Below, one piece after another: positions 56,260 to 64,000 of a stretch of 64,000 bases of DNA. Source of the stretch: Massilia eurypsychrophila (GTDB lineage: Bacteria; Pseudomonadota; Gammaproteobacteria; Burkholderiales; Burkholderiaceae_D); the NCBI RefSeq assembly GCF_002760655.1, contig NZ_PDOC01000018.1, forward strand, positions 22,096 through 86,095, read 5' to 3'. Both the position numbers and the translations under genes were made by a program. A model generated the notes under the pieces. It saw nothing but the letters and a program-made list of their open reading frames with translations, had not been told where the DNA came from and did not search any database. How positions within the stretch are numbered: the stretch's first letter is position 1; each line of letters opens with the position of its first letter.

Positions 56260-57522
56260 CTAGTGTTTGTGCTCGCCGATCAGCGCGAGCGAATCGTGGA
56301 CGGCCTGGTTGGCGGCGTGCCGGCGCTTGATGGCCCACATGGTGCCTGCGACCGACAAACCAAACAGCACGATGATGACGTTCAGGTCGAGGTTCATCGA
56401 GATCATGATCGCGTACATCGCCAGCATCGTCAGGATCGACAGGTTCTCGTTGAAGTTCTGCACCGCGATCGAGTGGCCGGCGCTCATCAGGACGTGGCCG
56501 CGGTGCTGCAGCAGCGCGTTCATCGGCACGACGAAAAAGCCTGAAAGGATGCCGATCAGGATCAACAGCGGGTAGGCCAGGTTCACCGACGTCACCAGCG
56601 GCATGATCATGACGATGACGCCCATGGCGATACCGAGCGGGATCACGGTCAGCGATTTTTTCAGCGGGATGATGCGCGCCGACGCCGCCGCGCCGAGCGC
56701 GATGCCGACGGCGACGACGCCAACTAAAGTGGTGGCTTTTTCATACGGCAGGTTGAGCGACTTTTCGGCCCATTTCAGCACGATCAGCTGCAAGGTCGCG
56801 CCGGCGCCCCAGAACAGCGTCGTCACGGCCAGCGAAATCTGGCCCAGCTTGTCCTTCCACAGCGTCGCCGAGCATTCGGCAAAGTCGGCGATCAGCTTGA
56901 TCGGGTTGCGCTCCGGCGGCGCGTACTTGGCGCCGGTGTCGGGGATGTACAGGTTGAACACGGTCGCCAGCAGGTACAGACCCATCACCACGCACAGCGC
57001 CGCCTCGGTCGGCGTGTCGATGCCGGTGTCGATCAGCGGCACGTCGAAGCCGAGCAGGAAAGTCGACGAGCGCGCGGCCACCAGCGAGCCGCCCATTACG
57101 GTGCCGAGGATGATCGAGGTCACCGTCAGGCCTTCGATCCAGCCGTTGGCGGCGACCAGTTTTTCAGGCGGCAGCAGCTCGGTGAGGATGCCGTACTTGG
57201 CCGGCGAATACACGGCCGCGCCGAAGCCAACCACGGCGTAGGCCAGCAGCGGGTGGACGAGGAAAAAAATGAGAATGCAGCCGAAGATCTTGATCAGGTT
57301 GGCGATGAACATCACCTTGCCTTTCGGCAGTGCATCGGCGAAGGCGCCGACGAACGCGGCCAGCAACACGTAGAACAGCACGAACGACAATTTCAGCAGC
57401 GGCGTCAGCGACGGCGGTGCATTCATCGCAGTTAGCAGGCTGATCGCCACAAAGAACAGGGCGTTGTCTGCCAGCGACGAAAAAAACTGCGCCGCCATAA
57501 TGGTGTAAAAACCACGATTCAT
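56260..57522 (-). CDS. lplT: Lysophospholipid transporter LplT
   Basis: The 420-aa MFS-type protein has 12 membrane segments with LplT features: GFYTIMAAQFFSSLADNALF, FGAAVYSPAKYGILTELLP and GFFVVPMNALLQHRGH. LplT flips lysophospholipids inward for re-acylation by Aas. Here aas is not adjacent; alr is divergent, the usual arrangement in these bacteria. It is convergent with DUF1853, 6 bp away. Confidence 0.92.
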   Translation of the reverse strand: MNRGFYTIMAAQFFSSLADNALFFVAISLLTAMNAPPSLTPLLKLSFVLFYVLLAAFVGAFADALPKGKVMFIANLIKIFGCILIFFLVHPLLAYAVVGFGAAVYSPAKYGILTELLPPEKLVAANGWIEGLTVTSIILGTVMGGSLVAARSSTFLLGFDVPLIDTGIDTPTEAALCVVMGLYLLATVFNLYIPDTGAKYAPPERNPIKLIADFAECSATLWKDKLGQISLAVTTLFWGAGATLQLIVLKWAEKSLNLPYEKATTLVGVVAVGIALGAAASARIIPLKKSLTVIPLGIAMGVIVMIMPLVTSVNLAYPLLILIGILSGFFVVPMNALLQHRGHVLMSAGHSIAVQNFNENLSILTMLAMYAIMISMNLDLNVIIVLFGLSVAGTMWAIKRRHAANQAVHDSLALIGEHKH

Positions 57523-57652
57523 TCGAGTAGTTCTAAAGTCTGGTCTGGGTTGCTTTATACCATGAATGATCCGGAAGCCAAAGAAATCAGCAGTGCAGGC
57601 GGGGCTTCGTCCGGTAAAATACCTGCTTCATATCTTCTTCCCAATTTCCCCT

Positions 57653-58759
57653 ATGCCAAGGCCGCTGAGCGCAACCATTCACCTCGATTCCATGCGGCAC
57701 AATCTGGCGCGTGCGCGCGGCTGCGCGCCGGACGCGAAGGTGTGGGCGGTGGTCAAGGCGAACGCGTACGGCCACGGGCTCGAGCGTGGCCTGCGCGGCT
57801 TTGCCGACGCCGACGGCCTGGCGCTGATCGAAACCGAAAACGCGGTGCGCCTGCGCGAACTGGGCTGGACCAAGCCGATCATGCTGCTCGAAGGTTTTTT
57901 CGAGGCGGCCGACATTCCGCTGCTGCCGGAATATAACTTCAACAGCGCCATCCACTGCATCGAGCAGATCAAGATGCTCGAGTACACCCGGCTGACGAGT
58001 CCGATCGACGTGCACCTGAAAATGAACACCGGCATGAACCGGCTCGGCTTCATGCCGACCGAGTATGCCGCCGCGCACGCCCGGTTGCGGGCGATTCCCG
58101 GCATCCGCAACATCACCTTGATGACCCACTTTGCCAACGCCGACGAGCTCGAGCACCCGCTGCTGACGGTGCGCGAGCAGGTGCGCCGCTTTCAGATCGG
58201 CGCCGAGGGTCTGGCCGGCGAGCGCAGCCTGTCCAATTCGGGCGGCGTACTGCAGCAGGCCGAGCTGGCCGCCGAACTGTCGAACGACTGGGTGCGTCCC
58301 GGCGTGATGCTGTACGGCGGCACCCCCGGCGTGCGCACTGCCGACGATTACAAGCTGCGCCCGACGATGACGCTGGCCTCGGCCGTGATCGGCATCCAGC
58401 AGTTAGTGGCCGGCGACACGGTCGGCTACGGCAGCCGCTTCCAGGCGGCCGGCCCGACCACGGTCGGCGTGGTCGCCTGCGGTTACGCCGACGGCTATCC
58501 GCGCCACGCCCCGCACGGCACGCCGGTGCTGGTCGACGGCGTGCGCACCAGCCTGATCGGGCGCGTATCGATGGACATGATGACGGTCGACTTGGCGCCG
58601 ATCCCGAATGCGCGCGTCGGCAGCACGGTGGTGCTGTGGGGCGACGGGCTGCCGATCGACGAAGTGGCGACGGCGGCCGGCACGATCGGCTATGAACTGA
58701 TGTGCGCGCTGGCGCCGCGGGTGCGCGTGCACGAAGGCCCGATGGGCCAGCCGGCGTAA
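57653..58759 (+). CDS. alr: Alanine racemase
   Basis: Alr makes D-alanine for peptidoglycan using PLP. The 368-aa protein has the PLP lysine motif VKANAYGHGLERG near residue 40, then the glycine and catalytic-Tyr region GRVSMDMMTVDLAPIP. ATG 57653 is chosen: upstream frame to 57566 has no ribosome site. It is divergent from lplT and followed by radA after 46 bp. Confidence 0.95.
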   Translation: MPRPLSATIHLDSMRHNLARARGCAPDAKVWAVVKANAYGHGLERGLRGFADADGLALIETENAVRLRELGWTKPIMLLEGFFEAADIPLLPEYNFNSAIHCIEQIKMLEYTRLTSPIDVHLKMNTGMNRLGFMPTEYAAAHARLRAIPGIRNITLMTHFANADELEHPLLTVREQVRRFQIGAEGLAGERSLSNSGGVLQQAELAAELSNDWVRPGVMLYGGTPGVRTADDYKLRPTMTLASAVIGIQQLVAGDTVGYGSRFQAAGPTTVGVVACGYADGYPRHAPHGTPVLVDGVRTSLIGRVSMDMMTVDLAPIPNARVGSTVVLWGDGLPIDEVATAAGTIGYELMCALAPRVRVHEGPMGQPA

Positions 58760-58805
58760 GCGATAACAGAACTACTTACCTTAACCCGACGCTGTCGGAC
58801 GGATC

Positions 58806-60182
58806 ATGGCCAAAGCAAAAACGAACTACACCTGCAGCGAATGCGGCGGCATCAGCAACAAATGGACCGGCCAGTGCCCGGCCTGCCATGCGTGGAACAC
58901 GCTGGTCGAGACGGTGGTCGAAACACCGGGCGTGAACCGCCTGTCGAACCCGGTCCACCGCAGCTTGGCGCAGACCGCGCCGGTGCTGTCGCTGGCCGAC
59001 ATCGAGGCGGTCGACGTGCCGCGCTTCGGCACCGGCATCGAGGAATTCGACCGCGTGCTCGGCGGCGGCCTGGTGGCCGGCGGCGTGGTGCTGATCGGCG
59101 GCGACCCCGGCATCGGCAAGTCGACCTTGCTGCTGCAGGCGCTGGCGAACATCTCGCAATCGAAGAGCACGCTGTACGTCAGCGGCGAGGAGTCCGGCGC
59201 CCAGATCGCGCTGCGCGCGCGCCGCCTCGGCGTCGAGGCCACGTCGCTCAAGCTGCAGGCCGAAATCCAGCTCGAGAAAATTCTCGGCACGCTGGCCGAC
59301 CTGAAGCCCGACGTGGCGGTCATCGACTCGATCCAGACGGTGTATTCCGACGCCCTCAGCTCGGCCCCCGGCTCGGTGGCGCAGGTGCGCGAATGCGCCG
59401 CCCAGCTGACCCGGGTCGCCAAGCAGACCGGCGTGACCATCATCCTGGTCGGCCACGTAACGAAAGAGGGCGCGCTGGCCGGCCCGCGCGTGCTCGAACA
59501 CATCGTCGACACGGTGCTGTATTTCGAGGGCGACACCCAGTCGAGCTTTCGCCTGGTGCGCGCCATCAAGAACCGCTTCGGCGCCATCAACGAGCTCGGC
59601 GTTTTCGCCATGAGCGAGAAGGGGCTGAAGGGCGTGTCGAACCCGTCGGCGCTGTTCTTGTCGAGCCACGACAGCGCGGTGCCGGGCTCGGTGGTGATGG
59701 TGACGCAGGAAGGCACGCGCCCGCTGCTGGTGGAGATCCAGGCGCTGGTCGACACCAGCCACCTGCCGAATGCGCGCCGGCTGTCGGTCGGCCTCGAGCA
59801 GAACCGGCTGGCGATGCTGCTGGCGGTGCTGCACCGCCACGCCGGCATCGCCGCCTTCGACCAGGACGTGTTCATCAACGCGGTGGGGGGCGTCAAGATT
59901 ACCGAGCCGGCGGCCGACCTGGCGGTGCTGCTGGCGATTAACTCGTCGATGCGCAACAAGGCCTTGCCGCGCGGACTGGTGGTGTTTGGCGAAGTCGGCC
60001 TGGCCGGCGAAATTCGCCCGGCGCCGCGCGGCCAGGAGCGCCTGCGCGAAGCGGCCAAGCTCGGTTTCTCGATCGCCATGATCCCGAAATCGAATGCGCC
60101 GAAGCAGAAGATCGAAGGCATGACGATCGTCGCCGTCGAACGTATCGACGAAGCGTTCAACAAGCTGCGCGAGCTTGACTGA
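58806..60182 (+). CDS. radA: DNA repair protein RadA
   Basis: RadA is a RecA-like helicase assisting recombination. The 458-aa protein has the N-terminal zinc finger YTCSECGGISNKWTGQCPAC, Walker A GGDPGIGKST, the RadA motif KNRFGAINELGVF and a C-terminal Lon-like domain (FGEVGLAGEIRPAPRGQERL). Length and motifs match full-length family members. It follows alr on the same strand. Confidence 0.96.
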   Translation: MAKAKTNYTCSECGGISNKWTGQCPACHAWNTLVETVVETPGVNRLSNPVHRSLAQTAPVLSLADIEAVDVPRFGTGIEEFDRVLGGGLVAGGVVLIGGDPGIGKSTLLLQALANISQSKSTLYVSGEESGAQIALRARRLGVEATSLKLQAEIQLEKILGTLADLKPDVAVIDSIQTVYSDALSSAPGSVAQVRECAAQLTRVAKQTGVTIILVGHVTKEGALAGPRVLEHIVDTVLYFEGDTQSSFRLVRAIKNRFGAINELGVFAMSEKGLKGVSNPSALFLSSHDSAVPGSVVMVTQEGTRPLLVEIQALVDTSHLPNARRLSVGLEQNRLAMLLAVLHRHAGIAAFDQDVFINAVGGVKITEPAADLAVLLAINSSMRNKALPRGLVVFGEVGLAGEIRPAPRGQERLREAAKLGFSIAMIPKSNAPKQKIEGMTIVAVERIDEAFNKLRELD

Positions 60183-60207
60183 TGCCTAAGGGAAACCATG
60201 TTGCAGA

Positions 60208-60213
60208 TATAAT
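60208..60213 (+). promoter_or_regulatory. -10 element upstream of the PilZ gene
   Basis: Perfect TATAAT, about 33 bases before the GTG start at 60246. No good -35 is apparent at normal spacing, so the element is supported only by its perfect sequence. Confidence 0.45.
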
Positions 60214-60245
60214 GTTGTCTAATATTGGCAGCTTATGGATTCCTC

Positions 60246-60563
60246 GTGTTTAACGAACAACGTACGTCGCCGCGCAAGGTATTGAAGGCCCGCGCGCTGG
60301 TCACTTTCGACGGCGCCGCGCCGCTCGCTGCGCGCACGGTCGATGTCGGCGGCAACGGCCTGTGCCTGACGTATCCACAGCCGATGCCAGTCGGCGAGTG
60401 CGCGCTCAGCTTCGAGGTGTCGCTGGAAGGCAAGCTGCACACGATCCGGACGCGCTCGAAGGCGCTGTACTGCATCTTCAGCAATGGCGAATACAAGATC
60501 GGCTTTCAGTTCCTCAGCCTCGACCTGGCGGCGATGACCTTGCTGGCAAAGTACATGCGCTGA
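60246..60563 (+). CDS. PilZ-domain c-di-GMP-binding protein
   Basis: The 105-aa protein carries RTSPRKVLKARALVTFDG, whose RxxxR motif (RTSPR) binds c-di-GMP, and DVGGNGLCLTYPQPMP, in which the usual Ser of (D/N)xSxxG is Gly. The rest is the PilZ beta-barrel. Start GTG 60246 follows GGATTCCTC; a TTG at 60225 is less likely. A TATAAT at 60208-60213 gives a short leader. It can receive c-di-GMP made by the GGDEF proteins here. Confidence 0.82.
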   Translation: MFNEQRTSPRKVLKARALVTFDGAAPLAARTVDVGGNGLCLTYPQPMPVGECALSFEVSLEGKLHTIRTRSKALYCIFSNGEYKIGFQFLSLDLAAMTLLAKYMR

Positions 60564-60626
60564 GCAGCGCCGGCTGACGGGCCACCGCCCGATACGTCAT
60601 CCTCGCGTGATCGTCACGCCTCGATC

Positions 60627-60652
60627 AAAAAACGGCGCCTTGGGCGCCGATT
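60627..60652 (-). terminator. Rho-independent terminator of the ppk1-sixA-small gene set
   Basis: A CGGCGCC-TTG-GGCGCCG stem is followed, on the minus strand, by TTTTTT. It lies 11 bases after the stop of the 38-aa gene at 60663 and would end minus-strand transcription coming from ppk1 and sixA. Confidence 0.88.
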
Positions 60653-60662
60653 GTTGAGTTTG

Positions 60663-60779
60663 CTACTCGTGATACCGGTCCTGCAAGCGTTTGGACCCGC
60701 CGCGCACTTCAGACACTATCTCAAACAGGACCAGTCCGGCCATGCCGCCCAGCATGGCCATAATGAGGAAATCTAACAT
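60663..60779 (-). CDS. 38-aa small membrane protein
   Basis: This short frame begins MLDFLIMAMLGGMAGLVLFE, a single membrane helix with a GxxxGG-like face, and continues IVSEVRGGSKRLQDRYHE. AGGAG about ten bases before the ATG supports translation, and the terminator follows its stop. It lies 79 bp downstream of sixA and may be part of its transcript. Function is unknown. Confidence 0.55.
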   Translation of the reverse strand: MLDFLIMAMLGGMAGLVLFEIVSEVRGGSKRLQDRYHE

Positions 60780-60858
60780 AAATTCCCGGCTCCTTTCCCT
60801 TGTGACGCCTCTTGAAATCTAGCAGGCATGCGTGTATTTACAAGGATCGGGCGGGCCT

Positions 60859-61317
60859 TTATTTTACAATCATGTCGGGCGACATCACCGCCTTCAGGTA
60901 CAGGCTGTCCGGGTCTTTCGGGTCGCGCTGCGCGATCCACCACAGCGCGCCTTTCTTGATCTCCCACGGCTGCGGGCGGCCGGCGACGATCAGCGCGGCC
61001 GCCTGGCCCAGGGTCGGCTGGTGCCCCACGATCAACACCGGTTCCTTGCCATTGGGCCAGTTCGCCGCGCGCAGCACGTCGTGCGGGCCGGCGCCGGGCG
61101 CCAGTTCCGCCGCCATCTTGAACTTGCGCCCCAGCGGCGCCACCGTCTGCAAGGTGCGCAGGGCAGGGCTGACCAGGATCTTGCAGGCGTCCGGCAACTG
61201 CGCATCGAGCCAGTCGGCCATGCGCCGCGCCTGCTTCTGGCCCTTCGCCGTCAACACGCGCTCCATGTCCGGGTCGCCTTCTTCCGCTTCCGCATGCCGC
61301 CACAAGATCAGATCCAT
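60859..61317 (-). CDS. sixA: Histidine phosphatase SixA
   Basis: The 152-aa protein has the phosphohistidine motif ILWRHAEAEEGDPD near the N-terminus (catalytic His) and VGHQPTLGQAAAL with the second His, matching SixA, which dephosphorylates phosphohistidine on signalling or PTS proteins. It begins 9 bp after ppk1, a common pairing in betaproteobacteria. Confidence 0.92.
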   Translation of the reverse strand: MDLILWRHAEAEEGDPDMERVLTAKGQKQARRMADWLDAQLPDACKILVSPALRTLQTVAPLGRKFKMAAELAPGAGPHDVLRAANWPNGKEPVLIVGHQPTLGQAAALIVAGRPQPWEIKKGALWWIAQRDPKDPDSLYLKAVMSPDMIVK

Positions 61318-61326
61318 GCCGTTCTC

Positions 61327-63414
61327 CTATGCGTTACTGCCGTCTTTCAATCCAAGTAAATCCATCAGGTGACGCTGCGCCGAAAATTCGAGCTGCTTGC
61401 CGCGCGCCTTGCGCCGGTGATAGTGGCCGTTGGCGTCGAGCTCCCACGCGTTCGAGTTGTCTTTCAGGTAGGGGTTCAACCCTTCGGCGATGACGCGCCG
61501 CTTGAGCGCCTTGTCGAGCACCGGGAACGCCACCTCGACGCGGCGAAACAGGTTGCGCGTCATCCAGTCGGCGCTGGCCAGGTACACATCGTGCGCCAGG
61601 TCGTTGCGGAAATAGTAGATGCGGCTGTGCTCGAGAAAACGCCCGATCACCGAGCGTACCTTGATATTCTCCGACAGCCCCGGCACGCCCGGGCGCAGGA
61701 TGCACGCGCCGCGCACGATCAGGTCGATCTTGACGCCGTCGGCCGAGGCCGCATACAGCGCGCGGACCACCGATTCGTCCACCAGCGCGTTGATCTTGAC
61801 GATGATGCGCCCCGGCCGCCCCGACTTGGCCAGCCGCGCCTCGTTGCGGATCGCCTTGATGATCTCGGCCTGCAGCGCGAACGGCGCCAGCCACAGGTGG
61901 TTCAGCTTGTGCGGCTTGGTCAGGCTGGTCAGGTGGATGAACACCTCGTTGACGTCCTCGCCCATCTTCGGATTGGCCGTCAAGAGGCCAAAGTCGGTGT
62001 ATAGCCTGGTGGTGGTCAGGTGATAGTTGCCGGTGCCGAGGTGGGCGTAGTATTGCAGGCCGTCGGGCTCGCGCCGGATCACCAGCGCCGCCTTGGCGTG
62101 CGTTTTCAGGCCGACCACGCCGTACACGACCTGGGCGCCGGCCTGCTCGAGCTTGTCGGCCCAGTTGATGTTGGCCTCCTCGTCGAAGCGCGCCATCAGC
62201 TCGACGATGACGGTCACTTCCTTGCCCGAGCGGGCCGCCGTCATCAACGCTTCCATCAGCTCAGAATTCATGCCGGTGCGATAGATCGTCTGCTTGATCG
62301 CCACCACGTGCGGGTCGCTGGCGGCCACGCAGATGAAATCGATCACCGTCTGGAACGACTGGAACGGGTGGTGCAGCAGAATGTCGTGCTTGCGGATCTG
62401 CTCGAAAATGCTGAGGTTGGCCGTCTTGGCCGGCATGCCGGCGATGAAAGGATCGAAGCGCAGGGCCGGCTGGCGCACTTCGTCGATCAGCTCGGCCAGG
62501 CGCACCAGGTTGACCGGGCCGTCGACCGCGTACAGTCGGCTCGGGTCGAGGCAGAACTGGGCCAGCAGAAAATCGGACAGCTCGGGCGGGCAGTTCTTCG
62601 CCACTTCCAGCCGCACCGAAGTGCCGAACTGGCGGCCTTGCAACTCGCCCTTGAGCGCGTGCCGCAGGTTTTTCACTTCGTCCTCGTCGACCCACAGGTC
62701 GCTGTCGCGGGTGACGCGGAACTGCGAGTAGGCGATCACGTCGCGTCCGGTAAACATGTCCTCGATGTGCGAGTGGATCACCGACGACAGCAGGCAGAAG
62801 GACGCGCCGCCGCCTTTGGCCAGGTGGTCGGGCAGGCGGATCACGCGCGGCAGTACGCGCGGCGCCTTGACGATGGCGATCGCGGTGCCGCGGCCGAACG
62901 CGTCCTTGCCGGACAGCGAGACGATGAAGTTGAGGCTCTTGTTGACCACCTGCGGGAACGGATGGGCCGGGTCGAGCCCGATCGGCGTCAGCAGCGGGCG
63001 CACTTCCTGCTCGAAATACTGCTTGACCCAGGCGCGCTGCGCTTCGTTGCGGTCGGTGTGACGCACCAGGTGCACGCCCTTGGCGCGCAGCTGCGGCAGC
63101 ACTTCGGTGTTGAGGATGTCGTACTGGTGCTTGACGAGCGCGTGGCACTCGCGGCTGATGCGCCCGAGCGTGGCCTCGAGCGCCGGATCGTTGTGCAGCG
63201 CGCCTTGCGCCAGCAGGCTGGCGACGCGCACTTCGAAAAATTCGTCCAGATTGTTGCTCACGATGCACAGGTAACGCAGCCGCTCGAGCAGCGGCAGGCG
63301 CTTGTCCTCGGCCTGCGCCAGCACACGGCGGTTGAACTGGAGCTGCGACTCCTCGCGGTCCAGGAACACGGCGGCTTTCGGCGATTCTGCGTGCAGCGCG
63401 TTTTTTGTTGTCAT
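61327..63414 (-). CDS. ppk1: Polyphosphate kinase 1
   Basis: PPK1 makes polyphosphate from ATP through a phosphohistidine. The 695-aa protein has the N-terminal FLDREESQLQFNRRVLAQAE, the autophosphorylation His in VVGLKTHAKAALVIRRE and the second His-containing loop LGTGNYHLTTTRLYTD. Length fits. A Pho box lies upstream on the minus strand, so phosphate limitation should induce it together with pstS. sixA follows. Confidence 0.96.
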   Translation of the reverse strand: MTTKNALHAESPKAAVFLDREESQLQFNRRVLAQAEDKRLPLLERLRYLCIVSNNLDEFFEVRVASLLAQGALHNDPALEATLGRISRECHALVKHQYDILNTEVLPQLRAKGVHLVRHTDRNEAQRAWVKQYFEQEVRPLLTPIGLDPAHPFPQVVNKSLNFIVSLSGKDAFGRGTAIAIVKAPRVLPRVIRLPDHLAKGGGASFCLLSSVIHSHIEDMFTGRDVIAYSQFRVTRDSDLWVDEDEVKNLRHALKGELQGRQFGTSVRLEVAKNCPPELSDFLLAQFCLDPSRLYAVDGPVNLVRLAELIDEVRQPALRFDPFIAGMPAKTANLSIFEQIRKHDILLHHPFQSFQTVIDFICVAASDPHVVAIKQTIYRTGMNSELMEALMTAARSGKEVTVIVELMARFDEEANINWADKLEQAGAQVVYGVVGLKTHAKAALVIRREPDGLQYYAHLGTGNYHLTTTRLYTDFGLLTANPKMGEDVNEVFIHLTSLTKPHKLNHLWLAPFALQAEIIKAIRNEARLAKSGRPGRIIVKINALVDESVVRALYAASADGVKIDLIVRGACILRPGVPGLSENIKVRSVIGRFLEHSRIYYFRNDLAHDVYLASADWMTRNLFRRVEVAFPVLDKALKRRVIAEGLNPYLKDNSNAWELDANGHYHRRKARGKQLEFSAQRHLMDLLGLKDGSNA

Positions 63415-63450
63415 CTTGGCTAGGGAGATCTCGATTATTACAGTTACTTT

Positions 63451-63484
63451 ATCCTAATAAGGAATTGTGACAGTGGCATGACCG
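63451..63484 (-). promoter_or_regulatory. Pho box and -10 of ppk1
   Basis: On the minus strand CGGTCAT and CTGTCAC repeats (63484-63478, 63473-63467) are separated by 4 bp, the PhoB half-site layout. Ten bases further TAGGAT (63456-63451) can be the -10; PhoB replaces the -35. Confidence 0.75.
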
Positions 63485-63567
63485 GACAGCGCAATCGTGC
63501 GCCATCAAACCCAGTTACGCCAGAGTATCACGCAGAAGAAACTCGAAATATTTCACGCTGGCGGCCC

Positions 63568-63601
63568 GTGTCATAAACGTGTCACAATTCCCGGATAGAC
63601 T
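63568..63601 (+). promoter_or_regulatory. Pho box and -10 of pstS
   Basis: GTGTCAT-AAAC-GTGTCAC (63568-63585) are two PhoB half-sites 11 bp apart; ten bases later TAGACT (63596-63601) can be the -10. The layout is the same as on the ppk1 side, in mirror orientation. Confidence 0.85.
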
Positions 63602-63639
63602 GCGCAGCAATCACCGCCACACCTCTTAAAGGAATTGAC

Positions 63640-64000
63640 ATGCGTATCAAACAGCTGCTCGCCTCGATGATCATCGGCACTTCCGCAATTCTGACCTCCA
63701 GCGCGACGCTGGCGGCCGACATGACCGGCGCAGGCGCAACCTTTCCCTATCCGATCTACGCCAAATGGGCGGAGATGTACAAGAAGAGCACCGGCAACGG
63801 CCTGAACTACCAGTCGGTCGGCTCCGGCGCCGGCATCAAGCAGATCAAGGCCAAGACGGTCGACTTTGGCGCCTCCGACATGCCGCTCAAGGCAGAAGAG
63901 CTGGCCGCCGAAGGCCTGGTCCAGTTCCCGGCCGTCATGGGCGGCGTGGTGATGGTGGTGAACCTGCCGGGCGTGACGCCTGGCCAGATGAAGCTGACCG
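63640..64000 (+). CDS. pstS: Phosphate-binding protein PstS (5' part)
   Basis: The frame runs off the right edge after 120 codons. It has a signal peptide (MRIKQLLASMIIGTSAILTS, cleavage near ALAA) and the mature start MTGAGATFPYPIYAKWAEMY with QSVGSGAGIKQIKAKTVDFG, the phosphate-binding PstS pattern. AAAGGAATTGAC precedes ATG. The Pho box upstream fits induction by phosphate limitation; pstC, pstA and pstB probably follow. Confidence 0.95.
   Translation, partial: MRIKQLLASMIIGTSAILTSSATLAADMTGAGATFPYPIYAKWAEMYKKSTGNGLNYQSVGSGAGIKQIKAKTVDFGASDMPLKAEELAAEGLVQFPAVMGGVVMVVNLPGVTPGQMKLT

Overview
The window is high-GC (roughly 64-65 %) chromosomal DNA of a betaproteobacterium, most likely an Oxalobacteraceae relative of Massilia, Duganella or Janthinobacterium. 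The grounds are overall protein character, several c-di-GMP proteins, a PEP-CTERM protein with a sigma-54-type promoter, betaproteobacterial conserved families (DUF1415, DUF1289, DUF1853, DUF1993) and dispersed palindromic repeats with a GGGTCAGACCC core. No rRNA, tRNA, CRISPR array, prophage or complete insertion sequence was seen.

Layout. 0-8.4 kb: end of an unidentified gene with its terminator, a CHASE-PAS-GGDEF-EAL protein, a spermidine-synthase-like protein, a membrane GGDEF protein whose catalytic site is degenerate while its c-di-GMP inhibitory site is kept, exopolyphosphatase, and a protein with a histone-H1-like tail. 8.5-16.3 kb: a minus-strand five-gene ABC operon of the PhnD/C/E type with an extra LolD-like ATPase, divergent from egtD-egtB-yihY (hercynine and ergothioneine-type synthesis). 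16.6-26.6 kb: HAD hydrolase, a PIN/AbrB toxin-antitoxin pair, an Fsr-type MFS pump, an ABC-2 exporter, leuA with leucine-rich leader ORFs, a KefB/YbaL antiporter and an M23 peptidase. 26.8-31.2 kb: a scrambled chemoreceptor remnant, a PEP-CTERM gene, a VOC protein, an N-terminally reduced chemoreceptor and a diguanylate cyclase.

31.2-36.4 kb: trpS, then a three-gene cluster that matches selenoneine biosynthesis: senC (selD-like selenophosphate synthase), senB (selenosugar-forming glycosyltransferase) and, divergently, senA (EgtB-like selenoneine synthase). A 630-bp cluster of hairpin repeats follows senA. 36.4-44 kb: small secreted or hypothetical proteins, a GFA-family protein lacking one zinc cysteine, an RhlE-type helicase, an MltD-type transglycosylase and DUF families. 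44-53 kb: HAMP-PAS-GGDEF-EAL protein overlapping an IorB-like molybdoenzyme subunit, a thioredoxin, a LysR gene broken by one stop codon, and an NTF2-like/SDR pair. 53.3-60.6 kb: tsaB-rimI-udg-DUF1853, lplT, alr, radA and a PilZ protein. 60.6-64 kb: sixA and ppk1 divergent from pstS, with a recognisable Pho box on each side.

How parts fit together. The most interesting theme is selenium. EgtD at 13.2 kb makes hercynine, SenC-SenB make an activated selenosugar, and SenA joins them. The PhnD-type transporter divergent from egtD resembles, from memory, the family named putative selenate transporter, so hercynine supply, selenium uptake and selenoneine assembly may all lie within 27 kb. A second theme is c-di-GMP: two GGDEF-EAL proteins, one active-looking cyclase, one degenerate GGDEF protein and one PilZ protein. 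A third is phosphate: ppx, ppk1, pstS and Pho boxes.
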